Assembly (NCBI GenBank): GCA_023386345.1
Contig: JAEWJT010000004.1
Location: 186,001 to 250,000, forward strand
Direction of reading: 5' to 3'
Source: Bacillota bacterium
Lineage (GTDB): Bacteria; Bacillota; Clostridia; Tissierellales; Sedimentibacteraceae
DNA: 64,000 bases
The notes beneath the pieces were generated by a model. The model was not told the DNA's origin and did not search any database. It saw only the letters and a list, made by a program, of their open reading frames with translations. Positions 1 to 8,709 of the stretch are shown here, one piece after another (within the stretch, counting starts at the first letter, position 1; each line of letters opens with the position of its first letter). The position numbers and the translations under genes were made by a program.

Positions 1-171
1 AATTGCAATTCAATATCCACATTCTAAAGTTCCTATGATAAAATAAAAATATAAAAAAATTAAATAGAATTAAATTGAAAATTGAAATAAGAAAGTATTT
101 TAAAATAGTATTTATATATTATTTACTTTCAAGTTTTAAGAAAATTATTAGTTATGAGGAGATACCTGTAT
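1..171. other. AT-rich non-coding left edge
   Basis: No coding frame, RNA gene or clear promoter is visible here apart from the GAGGAG ribosome binding site at about 156-161 that serves the PHP gene. The upstream gene lies outside the window. Confidence 0.5.
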
Positions 172-1119
172 ATGAAAAAATACTTATTGCCTGAAAAAGG
201 ACATTTTTACAAAGCAAATTTACATTGTCATACAAATATTTCTGATGGGAAATATACACCAGAGGAAATTAAGGAAGTTTACAAAAACAGAGGCTATCAT
301 ATTGTTGCTTATACCGACCATAATATATATAATTACCACAAAGAATTAAATGATGATGATTTTGTTGCATTGGCAGCTTATGAGATTGACATCAATGAAA
401 AGAGGGAGGACAAGCTATGGCGAAAAACCTATTGTTATCATATAAATTTATATGATGAAAACCCTGAAATTAAAAAGGAAATTTTACTTCCTGATAGATA
501 CGGATATGACATTAATTATGTTAATAGCTTTATAAAACAAGCAGCTGATAATGGTTTTTTAGCATGCTATAATCATCCTTATTGGTCTTTGCATACATTT
601 GATGATTATAAGGATATTAAGGGCTGTTTTGCTATGGAGATTTATAATTATGGATGTGTACATGACGGACTTTATGGCTATAATCCACAGGCTTATGATG
701 AAATGCTAAGGAGTGGAAACCGTCTATTTTGTCTAGCAACTGATGACAATCATAATTCTTATCCTCTTGATCATCCGTTTTCAGATTCTTTCGGCGGCTT
801 TGCTATGATAAAAGCTGAAATCCTTAGCTACGCGAATATTATTTCTGCTCTTAAAAAAGGTGAGTTTTATTCTAGTATGGGGCCATTAATACATAGCATT
901 TGCTTGGACGGCAATATTTTAACGATTGAATGTTCTGAAGTTGATAAAATTTTTGTAATAACTGATGGAAGAAATTGCTATATGAAAACTGCACTTAATG
1001 GAGAGTCTATAACAAAAGCAGAATTTGAGCTTAGTATGAAAGATGAATATATAAGAATTGATTGCTGTGATAAAAATGGAAGACATGCTTTGTCAAATGC
1101 TTATTTTTTAGAAGCTTAA
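172..1119 (+). CDS. PHP-domain phosphoesterase
   Basis: A 315-residue protein of the PHP (polymerase and histidinol phosphatase) superfamily, which are metal-dependent phosphoesterases. Metal-binding motifs are visible in order: HCHTNISDG near residues 18-26, YTDHN near 47-51, NHPYW near 139-143 and ATDDNH near 189-194. The upstream ATG at 154 overlaps the GAGGAG ribosome binding site, so I start at the ATG at 172, about 10 bases after it. There is no signal peptide or membrane segment, so it is probably cytoplasmic. The substrate is unknown: PHP proteins include histidinol phosphatases, nucleotide phosphatases and polymerase-linked exonucleases, and nothing next door decides between them. 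It stands alone; the next gene faces it. Confidence 0.8.
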   Translation: MKKYLLPEKGHFYKANLHCHTNISDGKYTPEEIKEVYKNRGYHIVAYTDHNIYNYHKELNDDDFVALAAYEIDINEKREDKLWRKTYCYHINLYDENPEIKKEILLPDRYGYDINYVNSFIKQAADNGFLACYNHPYWSLHTFDDYKDIKGCFAMEIYNYGCVHDGLYGYNPQAYDEMLRSGNRLFCLATDDNHNSYPLDHPFSDSFGGFAMIKAEILSYANIISALKKGEFYSSMGPLIHSICLDGNILTIECSEVDKIFVITDGRNCYMKTALNGESITKAEFELSMKDEYIRIDCCDKNGRHALSNAYFLEA

Positions 1120-1169
1120 AATAGATGATTAAAATGGTGGCTCTACTAAAAACAAGAAGGATTTAGATT

Positions 1170-1229
1170 ATGTCGAAGATTTTATTGTTTGAAGATGAGA
1201 ATGGGCTTTGGGAAATGTTAAAAATTTAA
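1170..1229 (+). pseudogene. Possible 5' scrap of a response regulator gene
   Basis: A 19-codon frame with an AGAAGG ribosome binding site at 1155-1160. It reads MSKILLFEDENGLWEML and then stops. This resembles the first strand and acidic pocket (ILLFEDE) of a two-component receiver domain, but ends before the phospho-acceptor Asp. No continuation was seen in the other frames. The resemblance is short, so it may be chance. Confidence 0.3.
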
Positions 1230-1283
1230 CGGAAAATATGAAAATAAATTTTTAATGAACTCTTAGAAAATTTAGATAGTAAT

Positions 1284-2171
1284 CTATTCTTCGTCTATCT
1301 TCTTAAATCTATTGCCTAGTCCCCATACATTTCTTACAGGTAAAACCTCTACATATGCTTTGCTATCAATATCAGATAGATATCTTCTGATAACTACTGA
1401 TTGTTTTGGCGAGCAGACACAGCATAGCTTGATTTTTTTCGTATTGGTGTATGCTCCTGTTACATCTATTAGAGTTACGCCTCTTTTTAGATTTGTCATT
1501 ATATATTCACTGATTTCTTGGTATTTATCGCTGATTATTTCGTGCTTGTACAACTCAGTTCCAAAGCCGAACATCACATAATCAACAACCTTGGTAAACA
1601 AAAACTGCATTACTAATCCATATAGTGCTACCTTTATTCCTAGAGCAAAGCCTGAGAAAATTAGTATTAGTCCGTCTAAAACCAGTAAAATATTGCTTAA
1701 ATTTATAAATGGTAGGACTTTTTTTTGTAAAAGCTTGGCGATAGTGTCTGTTCCACCATATGAATAGCCAAGTCTCAAGACTATGCCAACTCCTAATCCA
1801 TAAAATAATGAAAAGAATACTACCACTAAAAAGGTATCATTTAATACAATCTTTACATCAAATCTTTGTAATAGAAATAAAAGTGTTGGATAGAGTATAG
1901 ATAGCATTATTATTTTCATTATTTCTTCTTTTCCAATTAGGATAAATGTTGCAATAAGAATGATTATAGTAAATAAATAGTATATGTAAGTATAGTTAAT
2001 TCCTGTAATATTTTCAATTACAATAGATAAGCCTGTGATTCCACTTGTGCTTAATCCGCTTGGTTTTAAAATACAGTTTGATGCGAAGGCGGTTATAAAG
2101 CAGCCTATAACTAAAAAAATGTAATTTTTTATTAATTCTTTGTATGATTTTTTACTTTTTGAACTTTCCAT
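1284..2171 (-). CDS. YitT-family membrane protein (DUF161 + DUF2179)
   Basis: A 295-residue protein with about five or six hydrophobic segments in its first 210 residues (the YitT_membrane/DUF161 part) and a soluble C-terminal DUF2179 domain of about 80 residues, where RGVTLIDVTGAYTNTKK and the VLPVRNVWGLGNRF end are typical. Length and order are normal for the family. The function of YitT proteins is not firmly established; transport or sensing is only a guess. The gene is convergent with the PHP gene and divergent from the permease, with about 240 bases between the two divergent starts. Confidence 0.85.
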   Translation of the reverse strand: MESSKSKKSYKELIKNYIFLVIGCFITAFASNCILKPSGLSTSGITGLSIVIENITGINYTYIYYLFTIIILIATFILIGKEEIMKIIMLSILYPTLLFLLQRFDVKIVLNDTFLVVVFFSLFYGLGVGIVLRLGYSYGGTDTIAKLLQKKVLPFINLSNILLVLDGLILIFSGFALGIKVALYGLVMQFLFTKVVDYVMFGFGTELYKHEIISDKYQEISEYIMTNLKRGVTLIDVTGAYTNTKKIKLCCVCSPKQSVVIRRYLSDIDSKAYVEVLPVRNVWGLGNRFKKIDEE

Positions 2172-2325
2172 ATTAATCTTGCTCCGTTTTCATAATTTTA
2201 TGTTGATTTTCCAATAAATATTAGCTATGTATTTACATAGTTTTGAGTAATCTATTGTTATATAATTTACCACGTTTTAAAATGGTTTACAAGAAAAATA
2301 ATTAAAAATATTCATAAAAAAATTA

Positions 2326-2354
2326 TTGTACTGTTATTTTTTATATGCTATAAT
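2326..2354 (+). promoter_or_regulatory. Sigma-A-type promoter of the uracil permease gene
   Basis: TTGTAC at 2326-2331, a 17-base spacer, then TATAAT at 2349-2354 preceded by TGC (extended -10). The predicted transcript starts near 2359-2361, directly at the 5' arm of the candidate pseudoknot described separately. Confidence 0.75.
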
Positions 2355-2358
2355 CTTT

Positions 2359-2406
2359 AAGGCTTATGGGTTGCCTTTATTAACCTAAATATTACATATA
2401 AGGATG
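2359..2406 (+). promoter_or_regulatory. Candidate H-type pseudoknot leader before the permease start
   Basis: AAGGC (2359-2363) can pair with GCCTT (2373-2377). The loop segment GGGTT (2368-2372) can pair with AACCT (2382-2386), giving a nested H-type pseudoknot. The ribosome binding site AAGGATG (2400-2406) follows after a short A/T-rich tail, and its AAGG could pair instead with the CCTT of the first stem. The two states would hide or expose the ribosome binding site. It matches no riboswitch consensus I know, and the stems are short, so it could be fortuitous. Confidence 0.35.
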
Positions 2407-2414
2407 AATGTTAA

Positions 2415-3839
2415 ATGAACAAAGAAAATCAAGTTTTGGGCTATTTGCCTGATGAAACTCCGTCGCCGTTTAAGCTGTTTCTGTATGCTTTGCAGCAGGT
2501 AATAGTAATGTTTCCTGCTACTGTAACAGTTGCGCTTATAACAGGCTTTCAAATTTCTACAACAATTTTTGCCAGTGGTTTAGCTACAATTTGTTTTATA
2601 TTTATAACTGGGAGAAAAATTCCTCTTTATTACGGTTCAAGCTTCTCTTATCTTTCTGCTATTTCAGGATTGTTAGCAGGGGATGCGATTAAGGCACATT
2701 TAAGTCAAGAAACATTAAACGGAATTGCTGCTTGGTCGAGTGGAGCAAGCAATGTTATACCTGCAGAAGCTATTTCTTATGTACAATTTGGAATTATAAT
2801 GTCAGGTTTTATTTCAATAATAGCAGGTATATTAGTAAAAATTGCGGGTCCTAAAGCGGTAGAAAAAGTTCTTCCTGCTTCAATTACTGGACCTATTGCA
2901 ATGATTATAGGTTTGACACTTGCAGGCAATGCACTTAGTGATGCTGCACCTAAGATGCTCGCAGACGGTGCTGCAGCAACTATCTTTAATTCGAGCTGGG
3001 TATGGGTAGTGTCATTATCAACTTTATTATCAACTATAGTTTTTACTAAATATTTAAAAGGTTTCTTGGGACAAATACCGCTTCTTCTTGGAGCTGGTGT
3101 CGGCTGTATCGTTGCAGCTCTTATGTACATAATAGGCGGAGATAGCATGAATGTCTTCCGTACAATATCTGGTAGTTCTGATGCAATTTTCGCAGTTCCA
3201 GCATTTACATTTCCAAAAGTATCATGGGCGGCTGTTGCAGCTATAATGCCTATAGCAATAGCTACAATTCCAGAGTCTACTGCACATATGTATCAGCTTG
3301 ACATCTATGTAAATGACCTTGCTAAAAAGAAAAAATCTAATAAAAAATATAATCTTATAGAAAATTTACACTTAAATCTTATAGGTGACGGTATTGGAGA
3401 TATGATTTCAGGCTTTGTTGGAGGTCCAGCAGGTACAAATTATGGAGAAAATATCAGTACAATGGCTGTAACTAAGGTTTTCTCTGTTGCTGTATTAGTA
3501 GTTGCAGCGATTATTGCTATGGTAATATCATTCTTTACTCCTTTAGTTAATGCAATATACGCAATACCACAGGCAGTTATAGGTGGATTGGAAATTTATC
3601 TATTTGGAGCAATTGCAGCTCAAGGTATTGCTATTATGATAGATAAAAAGGTTGATATGTTCAGTTCTAAAAATATTGCAGTTATAGCTTCTATAATGGT
3701 TATTGGAATTGGTGGAAATTATGCTTTTGGAGGCAATATTCCATTCTTTGGACTTAATATTCCATGTATAGCAGGAGCAGCAGTATTTGGTATATTATTG
3801 AATTTGTTATTGAGTATTGGGGAAAAGAAAGAAGCTTAA
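2415..3839 (+). CDS. uraA: NCS2-family nucleobase permease, uracil type
   Basis: A 474-residue integral membrane protein of the nucleobase-cation symporter-2 family, which imports uracil or xanthine with protons. About 12-14 hydrophobic segments span the sequence. The segment GTNYGENISTMAVTKVFS near residues 340-357 corresponds to the YGENIG substrate-site signature of uracil permeases (UraA/PyrP) rather than the xanthine/urate branch. GSSFSYLSAISG near residue 76 is the family's first re-entrant segment. It starts at the ATG at 2415 after AAGGATG. It has its own promoter and a potentially structured leader. No pyr genes are next to it, so uracil is inferred from the signature only. Confidence 0.85.
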   Translation: MNKENQVLGYLPDETPSPFKLFLYALQQVIVMFPATVTVALITGFQISTTIFASGLATICFIFITGRKIPLYYGSSFSYLSAISGLLAGDAIKAHLSQETLNGIAAWSSGASNVIPAEAISYVQFGIIMSGFISIIAGILVKIAGPKAVEKVLPASITGPIAMIIGLTLAGNALSDAAPKMLADGAAATIFNSSWVWVVSLSTLLSTIVFTKYLKGFLGQIPLLLGAGVGCIVAALMYIIGGDSMNVFRTISGSSDAIFAVPAFTFPKVSWAAVAAIMPIAIATIPESTAHMYQLDIYVNDLAKKKKSNKKYNLIENLHLNLIGDGIGDMISGFVGGPAGTNYGENISTMAVTKVFSVAVLVVAAIIAMVISFFTPLVNAIYAIPQAVIGGLEIYLFGAIAAQGIAIMIDKKVDMFSSKNIAVIASIMVIGIGGNYAFGGNIPFFGLNIPCIAGAAVFGILLNLLLSIGEKKEA

Positions 3840-3949
3840 TACCAAATATTAATACTTGAAATTATCAGTATAAGGATGTACAATACTTATAATCTTTAGA
3901 ACGATAATATCTTTATTAAATTAAAATAAACAAAGGTGTATGGAAATAT

Positions 3950-5857
3950 ATGAACTATTTTGAATATTTAGAAAAAACAAAAGGTATAAATCTTAATCCA
4001 GAACAGAGACAAGCTGTAAGCTTTAACCGTGGAAATGCCCTTGTGCTTTCCACAGCAGGCTCTGGAAAGACTACTGTTATTGTTTCAAGAGCAGGTAGAT
4101 TGATATATGAAAATCTCTGCAAAAATAAAATATTAACTATAACCTTTTCAAAAATGGCGGCTGAAGATATGAAGAATAGATTCAGTCGTGTTTTTGATGA
4201 GGAGTTTTTGATAAAAACCGATTTTTCAACTATTCATTCCTTTTCATATAAAATAATTAGAGACTATCTTAGAAAAACAAATAAAAAACTTGAATTAATA
4301 CCGAGCAACTATAAAATAGTTGAACAAATACTGAAAGAACAATACTCAAAGGAGTATATCAGTATTGTAAATGAAGAAGAAGTAGAAAATGTTCTTAGTA
4401 AGATTACTTATGCTAAAAATATGATGCTTAATTCTAATGAGTTAGAAGCTAGCAATATAGGTATAAAGAATTTTAAAGAAATATTTACAAAATATGATGA
4501 ATATAAAAAGCAAAATAATTTAATGGATTTTGATGATATTTTACATTATGGATATAATTTATTGTCAAAATATTCCTACTACAATGATTGGATGAAAAGT
4601 GAATATGATTTTATTCAGATTGATGAAATGCAGGATACTTCAAAAATTCAGCATGCTATTATAAAAGCTATATCAAATAATAATTTATTTATGGTTGGAG
4701 ATGATGACCAGTCTATTTATTCATTTAGGGGTAGTTTTCCCGAATATATGCTAAATTTTAATCAGATATATAATGATGGAAAAGTTTTTTATTTGAGCAA
4801 TAATTATCGTTCAGATGCTAATATAGTTAAAACAGCTAAAAAGGTAGTAGAGAATAATAAATTTAGATATAAAAAACCGATAATAGCTAAGCATGAGGCA
4901 AAAAATGAAGTTCATATAGTTAAAGCAAAAGATAGGGCATTGCAGGCTAAGTACATAGTTAATGATATTAAAAATTATACGGATAAAAAAATTGGAATTT
5001 TGTATAGAAATAATATTTCTTCCTTAATGATTGCTAATGCTTTAAATGAAAATAGCTATGAATTTCAAATCAAGGATGATAAAACAAAGTTTTTTAAAAG
5101 CTTTGTGCTTTATGATATTTTAGCCTTTATTAAATTATCGTTTAATATAAGGGATAGAGAGTCATTCTCCAAAATTTACTATAAAAGCTATACATATTTT
5201 AATAAAAGCATGTGTAATTTTGTTTTGAAATACAAGGATGAAAGCTTATCGGTATTTGAAATTTTAAAGAGAATACCTAATCTTGAATATTATATGTATG
5301 ATAGAATAGATAGCTTTAAGCATGATGTGTTGCGCATTTCAAAGCTAAAGCCAAAAGATATAATTGAATTTATTAAAAAAGATTTGGAATACATGACATA
5401 TTTAGAAAAGCTCGATGATGATGGTAGAAATAGTTTAAATTCAACACTTTTAATTCTTGAAATACTTGATGAGATAGCGAGATATTGTAAAACAATTGAG
5501 GAATTTATAAATAAAATATACTATTTGCAGGAGCTTTTAAGCAAATCATCTAAAAATAAATCTGCAAATATAACCTTATCATCAATACACAGTTCAAAAG
5601 GCTTGGAATACGACATAGTTTACATGATAGACAATATTGATAAGGAATTTCCAATGGAAAGAAGAAATGAATCTATTGAGGAATATATGAAAATCTTAGA
5701 GGAAGAAAGACGAGTTTTTTATGTTGGGCTAACAAGAGCAAAGGAAAGGCTAAACGTTATTTCCCCAATAAGGCCATCAATTTTTATTGAGGAGATGATT
5801 AATAAATCTGAAAACCTGATGCCTACAATAAAAGATAAATTTCGTAAAAAATCATAA
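3950..5857 (+). CDS. UvrD/PcrA-like superfamily 1 DNA helicase
   Basis: A 635-residue UvrD-type ATP-dependent helicase. Motifs seen: Walker A LSTAGSGKTT (residues 33-42), TITFSKMA, IDEMQDTS near 224 (Walker B, with Met where DEFQDT/DEYQD is usual), GDDDQSIYSFRG near 250, YRSDANIV near 285, SIHSSKGLEYD near 546 and VGLTRAKERL near 592. It is shorter than PcrA/UvrD (about 720-750) and lacks an obvious C-terminal extension, placing it among the stand-alone small UvrD-like helicases common in Clostridia. It probably acts in DNA repair or unwinding in the cytoplasm; the specific role is unknown. It is monocistronic with AAAGGTG before the start. Confidence 0.85.
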   Translation: MNYFEYLEKTKGINLNPEQRQAVSFNRGNALVLSTAGSGKTTVIVSRAGRLIYENLCKNKILTITFSKMAAEDMKNRFSRVFDEEFLIKTDFSTIHSFSYKIIRDYLRKTNKKLELIPSNYKIVEQILKEQYSKEYISIVNEEEVENVLSKITYAKNMMLNSNELEASNIGIKNFKEIFTKYDEYKKQNNLMDFDDILHYGYNLLSKYSYYNDWMKSEYDFIQIDEMQDTSKIQHAIIKAISNNNLFMVGDDDQSIYSFRGSFPEYMLNFNQIYNDGKVFYLSNNYRSDANIVKTAKKVVENNKFRYKKPIIAKHEAKNEVHIVKAKDRALQAKYIVNDIKNYTDKKIGILYRNNISSLMIANALNENSYEFQIKDDKTKFFKSFVLYDILAFIKLSFNIRDRESFSKIYYKSYTYFNKSMCNFVLKYKDESLSVFEILKRIPNLEYYMYDRIDSFKHDVLRISKLKPKDIIEFIKKDLEYMTYLEKLDDDGRNSLNSTLLILEILDEIARYCKTIEEFINKIYYLQELLSKSSKNKSANITLSSIHSSKGLEYDIVYMIDNIDKEFPMERRNESIEEYMKILEEERRVFYVGLTRAKERLNVISPIRPSIFIEEMINKSENLMPTIKDKFRKKS

Positions 5858-5960
5858 ATTAAAAGAATGTAAAGACATTTCAATTCAAAAGAATATTAAT
5901 ATAACTTGTTCATAATATTAAATATAAGATTTGAGTATATTTATTATTATGGGAGGCGAA

Positions 5961-6686
5961 ATGTCTGAAAAATTTAAGAAGGCTAATATAATATTTCTTG
6001 CTGCTGTAATTACTATTATAATTATAAATATTATTGTGCATATTGCTAATAAAGCAATTAATACAAATGGTGATGATATTGAAAAAACAAGCAATAATAT
6101 AAGGATATTTATTGATGCCGGTCATGGCGGTATTGATCCTGGTGCTGTGAATAAATTTGGTGAGAATGAATCTCTAATAAATCTTGAAATTTCAAAATAT
6201 CTGATGAGTTTTTTAGAAAGCACAGGCTATGAAGTTGTAATGACGAGATATGACGCAAATGCACTTTATGATGAGGGTGCAAACACGACGATAAGAGAAA
6301 AAAAGAATGAGGATTTGGCTAAAAGAATTAACAAGATTAACAGTTCTAAAGCAGATTTGGTAGTATCGATACATCTCAATGCTTTTACTCAAAGTCAATA
6401 TTATGGAGCACAGAGCTTTTATAAAAATAAGTGTGAAAAAAGCAAGCTTGCAGCAGAAATTATGCAAAAAAATCTTAAAAATATTTTAGATAAAAATAAC
6501 GAAAGAATTCCACAGGCTAAAAAAGATGTGAAAATAATAGATGAGTCAATTTTACCAATAGTTTTAATAGAATGTGGCTTTGTGTCAAACCCAGAAGAAG
6601 GAAAGCTTTTATCAACAGCCAATTATCAAGAAAAAGTAGCATGGGCAATATACGCAGGGATAATAGAGTATTTCTCTCCTAAGTAA
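5961..6686 (+). CDS. cwlD: N-acetylmuramoyl-L-alanine amidase, CwlD-like
   Basis: A 241-residue Amidase_3 protein: zinc-dependent cleavage of the muramoyl-L-alanine bond in peptidoglycan. One N-terminal membrane anchor (residues about 8-32) is followed by the catalytic domain: IFIDAGHGGIDPGAV near 50 (first Zn ligand), a Glu in NLEISKYL, VVSIHLNA near 134 and ECGFVSN near 203 (catalytic Glu). Length and the single anchor match CwlD, the amidase that helps form muramic-delta-lactam in the spore cortex, which would imply sporulation; other short amidases cannot be excluded. The start is the ATG at 5961 after GGGAGG (5951-5956); upstream TTG 5931 and ATG 5949 are less likely. It ends at a strong terminator. 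Confidence 0.75.
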   Translation: MSEKFKKANIIFLAAVITIIIINIIVHIANKAINTNGDDIEKTSNNIRIFIDAGHGGIDPGAVNKFGENESLINLEISKYLMSFLESTGYEVVMTRYDANALYDEGANTTIREKKNEDLAKRINKINSSKADLVVSIHLNAFTQSQYYGAQSFYKNKCEKSKLAAEIMQKNLKNILDKNNERIPQAKKDVKIIDESILPIVLIECGFVSNPEEGKLLSTANYQEKVAWAIYAGIIEYFSPK

Positions 6687-6733
6687 GTTAGCGTGCGTTC
6701 GATTTAATTGGGTAAAACTAAATAAAATGAATG

Positions 6734-6785
6734 ATGGCATGAGTTCTAAACATTTTTTTATTTTCAGAACTCATGCCATTTTTTT
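6734..6785 (+). terminator. Rho-independent terminator after the amidase gene
   Basis: Perfect 14-bp stem, ATGGCATGAGTTCT (6734-6747) with AGAACTCATGCCAT (6766-6779), followed by T6780-6785. It lies between convergent genes and may serve both. Confidence 0.9.
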
Positions 6786-6832
6786 ATGTATTCAGGCCTT
6801 GTATTTATGTATGCTATTACCAACGATATAAT

Positions 6833-7237
6833 TTATTTTTCTGTGGCACTCATCAGTGCATCTCTTATAGCAAGCAGTATGACTTTACTGCTATACGTAG
6901 CGCCTGATATTGCATCGACTTTTAGCGATTGTGCATCAACTACCATTTCAGGTATTGCTTCCGCGGATTTTCCCTGACCATTGCGATGTTTTATGAGATT
7001 GATTGCTGTGATTTTATTGTCTCGTACCGTCACTTCAACCTCAACTGCAATCGGAAAGGCGTTATAGCTGCCTGCATATATTCCGTCGGGTACTACTGAT
7101 AAATCAACATTATCGAGAGGTATATCGGATAATTCTTCGAGAGTTTTGTTGATTTGTGATATGAAGATTGCGCACACAACAGCTAGCAAAATAATTACAG
7201 CCAATATGATAAGAACAATTTTCATTACTTTACTCAT
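6833..7237 (-). CDS. Membrane-anchored FMN-binding domain protein
   Basis: A 134-residue protein: one N-terminal membrane segment (residues about 4-26) and an FMN_bind domain. The motif DAISGATYSS places SGAT at residues 111-114. In the family the Thr of this motif can carry covalently attached FMN (phosphoester, put on by ApbE), as in NqrC and RnfG. That predicts an extracytoplasmic flavin protein; flavinylation here is inferred, and no apbE gene is in the window. Its ATG overlaps the stop of the flavodoxin gene by four bases (ATGA), so the two are translationally coupled. Together they suggest a small electron-transfer module under the TetR-type regulator. Confidence 0.85.
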   Translation of the reverse strand: MSKVMKIVLIILAVIILLAVVCAIFISQINKTLEELSDIPLDNVDLSVVPDGIYAGSYNAFPIAVEVEVTVRDNKITAINLIKHRNGQGKSAEAIPEMVVDAQSLKVDAISGATYSSKVILLAIRDALMSATEK

Positions 7238-7719
7238 TTTTCATTCTCCTTATAACAAAATGAACTCAGTCTGCTGACTATATCGTTTATTTGCTGCTCG
7301 CGCTTATCGCTCGACCAATTAACTATGCCGCTGACTGTAATGTCAGCTCCATTTTTCTGACAGGCGGACTTTATCTGACGTACCGCATGGTTTCCACCCA
7401 GCCATGCCTTTTTAAGCTGCTGTGTTACAAAGCAGCAAACCTTTTTACCTGTAAGACTTGAAATTTGAGAAAGATACAACTTCATAACAGGCGACAGAGA
7501 AAATGCCTGAACTGGGGATGCAAAAATTATGGCATCATATAAACTGACATCTGGAGATGATTTCAGTTCTGGTGGAGCAGGTGAAGGAGAGGTGTTTTGA
7601 ACTGACTCTACTTTTAAAAGGCTTACCTCATGCCCTTTTGCTCTTATGGCATTCTCTAGTTTTTGTGCAACTGATAGCGTATTTCCCGTTTGGGAGTATA
7701 CAATTATTCCTACATTCAT
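7234..7719 (-). CDS. Flavodoxin-family protein
   Basis: A 161-residue cytoplasmic flavodoxin-like protein. The FMN phosphate loop SQTGNT is at residues 9-14, and IIFASPVQAFSLSPVMKLYL and GKKVCCFVTQQ are typical of the flavodoxin/NAD(P)H-oxidoreductase fold. A longer reading frame begins at 7782, but the ATG at 7719 has AAAGGATAA upstream and gives the canonical MNVGIIVYS beginning. It is the middle gene of a TetR, flavodoxin, FMN_bind cluster with a four-base overlap to the last. It probably carries electrons or acts as a small FMN oxidoreductase; the partner is unknown. Confidence 0.85.
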   Translation of the reverse strand: MNVGIIVYSQTGNTLSVAQKLENAIRAKGHEVSLLKVESVQNTSPSPAPPELKSSPDVSLYDAIIFASPVQAFSLSPVMKLYLSQISSLTGKKVCCFVTQQLKKAWLGGNHAVRQIKSACQKNGADITVSGIVNWSSDKREQQINDIVSRLSSFCYKENEK

Positions 7720-7820
7720 TTTTATAATTATCCTTTCGCTTCGCTCAAGGCACAAAACATAATAAAATTGTTGCCCTAGCAAAAAAATTTTATATAAGTA
7801 TAGGATGCTCTCTATACTAC

Positions 7821-8396
7821 TTATCTCCTTAAAACAAAATCAATCATTCTATCAAGGTCTGCAAGCATGATTTCCTCTGTTAATCCATTTCCGGACAGGA
7901 ACAGGGCAAGAAGTCCATGAACGGCATAGATTAATGTTTTTGCACAACTTTCTACTTCATCTTCCTTTATGATTTTGGACTCTACAAGAAAGCGAAAAGT
8001 TTCCATCCAATGATAACTAAAATTATATTGTTCCTTGCGGCCTTTATTATCGTATAGTCTATAAAAGTAAAAAAATCTGAATATGTGCGGATTATCCAAA
8101 TGATATCGAATGTAGATGATAAGAAGTCTTTTAACATCCTCAATGCTTTGAGGTGCAAAGCCCATCACATCACGCATATGCTTAACTACATCTGATACCA
8201 TCAATGCTTTAGTTTCACTAAGAAGCTCATCAATGTCCTTGAAGTAATTGTAAATGGTTGCATACGAATAACCTGCGATTTCAGCAATCTTTCTCGCTGA
8301 GATGTTTTCAGCTCCTTCAGAAGATATAATCTGCTTGGAAGCTTCCAGAAAGTAGCCTTTGACTCTTTGGATTTTCAAATTATGTTTATCATTCAT
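7821..8396 (-). CDS. TetR/AcrR-family transcriptional regulator
   Basis: A 191-residue repressor-like protein. The N-terminal helix-turn-helix spans about residues 20-50 (ENISARKIAEIAGYSYATIYNYFKDIDELL), the hallmark of TetR. The C-terminal ligand domain is not recognisable to a specific inducer. I use the ATG at 8396 (AAAGGAA upstream) rather than the TTG one codon earlier. A perfect 10-1-10 palindrome overlaps its own -10 box (8439-8459), so it probably represses itself and the flavodoxin and FMN-binding genes downstream in the same direction. Confidence 0.9.
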   Translation of the reverse strand: MNDKHNLKIQRVKGYFLEASKQIISSEGAENISARKIAEIAGYSYATIYNYFKDIDELLSETKALMVSDVVKHMRDVMGFAPQSIEDVKRLLIIYIRYHLDNPHIFRFFYFYRLYDNKGRKEQYNFSYHWMETFRFLVESKIIKEDEVESCAKTLIYAVHGLLALFLSGNGLTEEIMLADLDRMIDFVLRR

Positions 8397-8438
8397 CAAA
8401 ATTATTCCTTTAAATCAATATATTTAACATCAATTAAA

Positions 8439-8459
8439 ATTATTAACAGTGTTAATAAT
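8439..8459. promoter_or_regulatory. Perfect palindromic operator for the TetR-type regulator
   Basis: ATTATTAACA, a single G, then TGTTAATAAT: 21 bases with exact dyad symmetry. It overlaps the -10 hexamer and the likely start site of the minus-strand promoter 43 bases upstream of the tetR-like start codon. Size and position are what is expected of a TetR autorepression site. Binding is inferred. Confidence 0.75.
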
Positions 8460-8483
8460 ATCATACAATAATGTTCATGTCAA
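8455..8483 (-). promoter_or_regulatory. Promoter of the tetR-flavodoxin-FMN_bind operon
   Basis: On the minus strand TTGACA (8483-8478), a 17-base spacer and TATTAT (8460-8455). Near-consensus sigma-A-type promoter with the operator lying across its -10 box. Confidence 0.75.
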
Positions 8484-8709
8484 CATATTATTGCTATAAT
8501 TTTTACGATGTTTTTAAACACTTTAATGCTTTAATCTTAATATTGACAAAGTTGCTGCTTTAGCTTCTCATAAATTAGAGAAAATTAATTCTCATAAATA
8601 TTTTAATCTAAATTTATATTAAGCTAAATAAAATAGATAGTAAATGCGTATAAGATATAGCTGTATTTTTTTACTTGAATTATAGATGTTTTACAGGATT
8701 AATTATTCT
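8484..8709. other. Non-coding spacer between the TetR promoter and the BlaR-like gene
   Basis: With the promoter and operator at 8439-8483 this completes a gene-free stretch of about 310 bases. No further coding frame, RNA or strong hairpin is visible; it is A/T-rich and lies at the 3' end of the BlaR-like gene. Confidence 0.4.

Noticed and set aside
1312..1581. 89-codon frame on the plus strand inside the YitT gene
   Set aside because: Antisense shadow of the DUF2179 part of the YitT-family protein.
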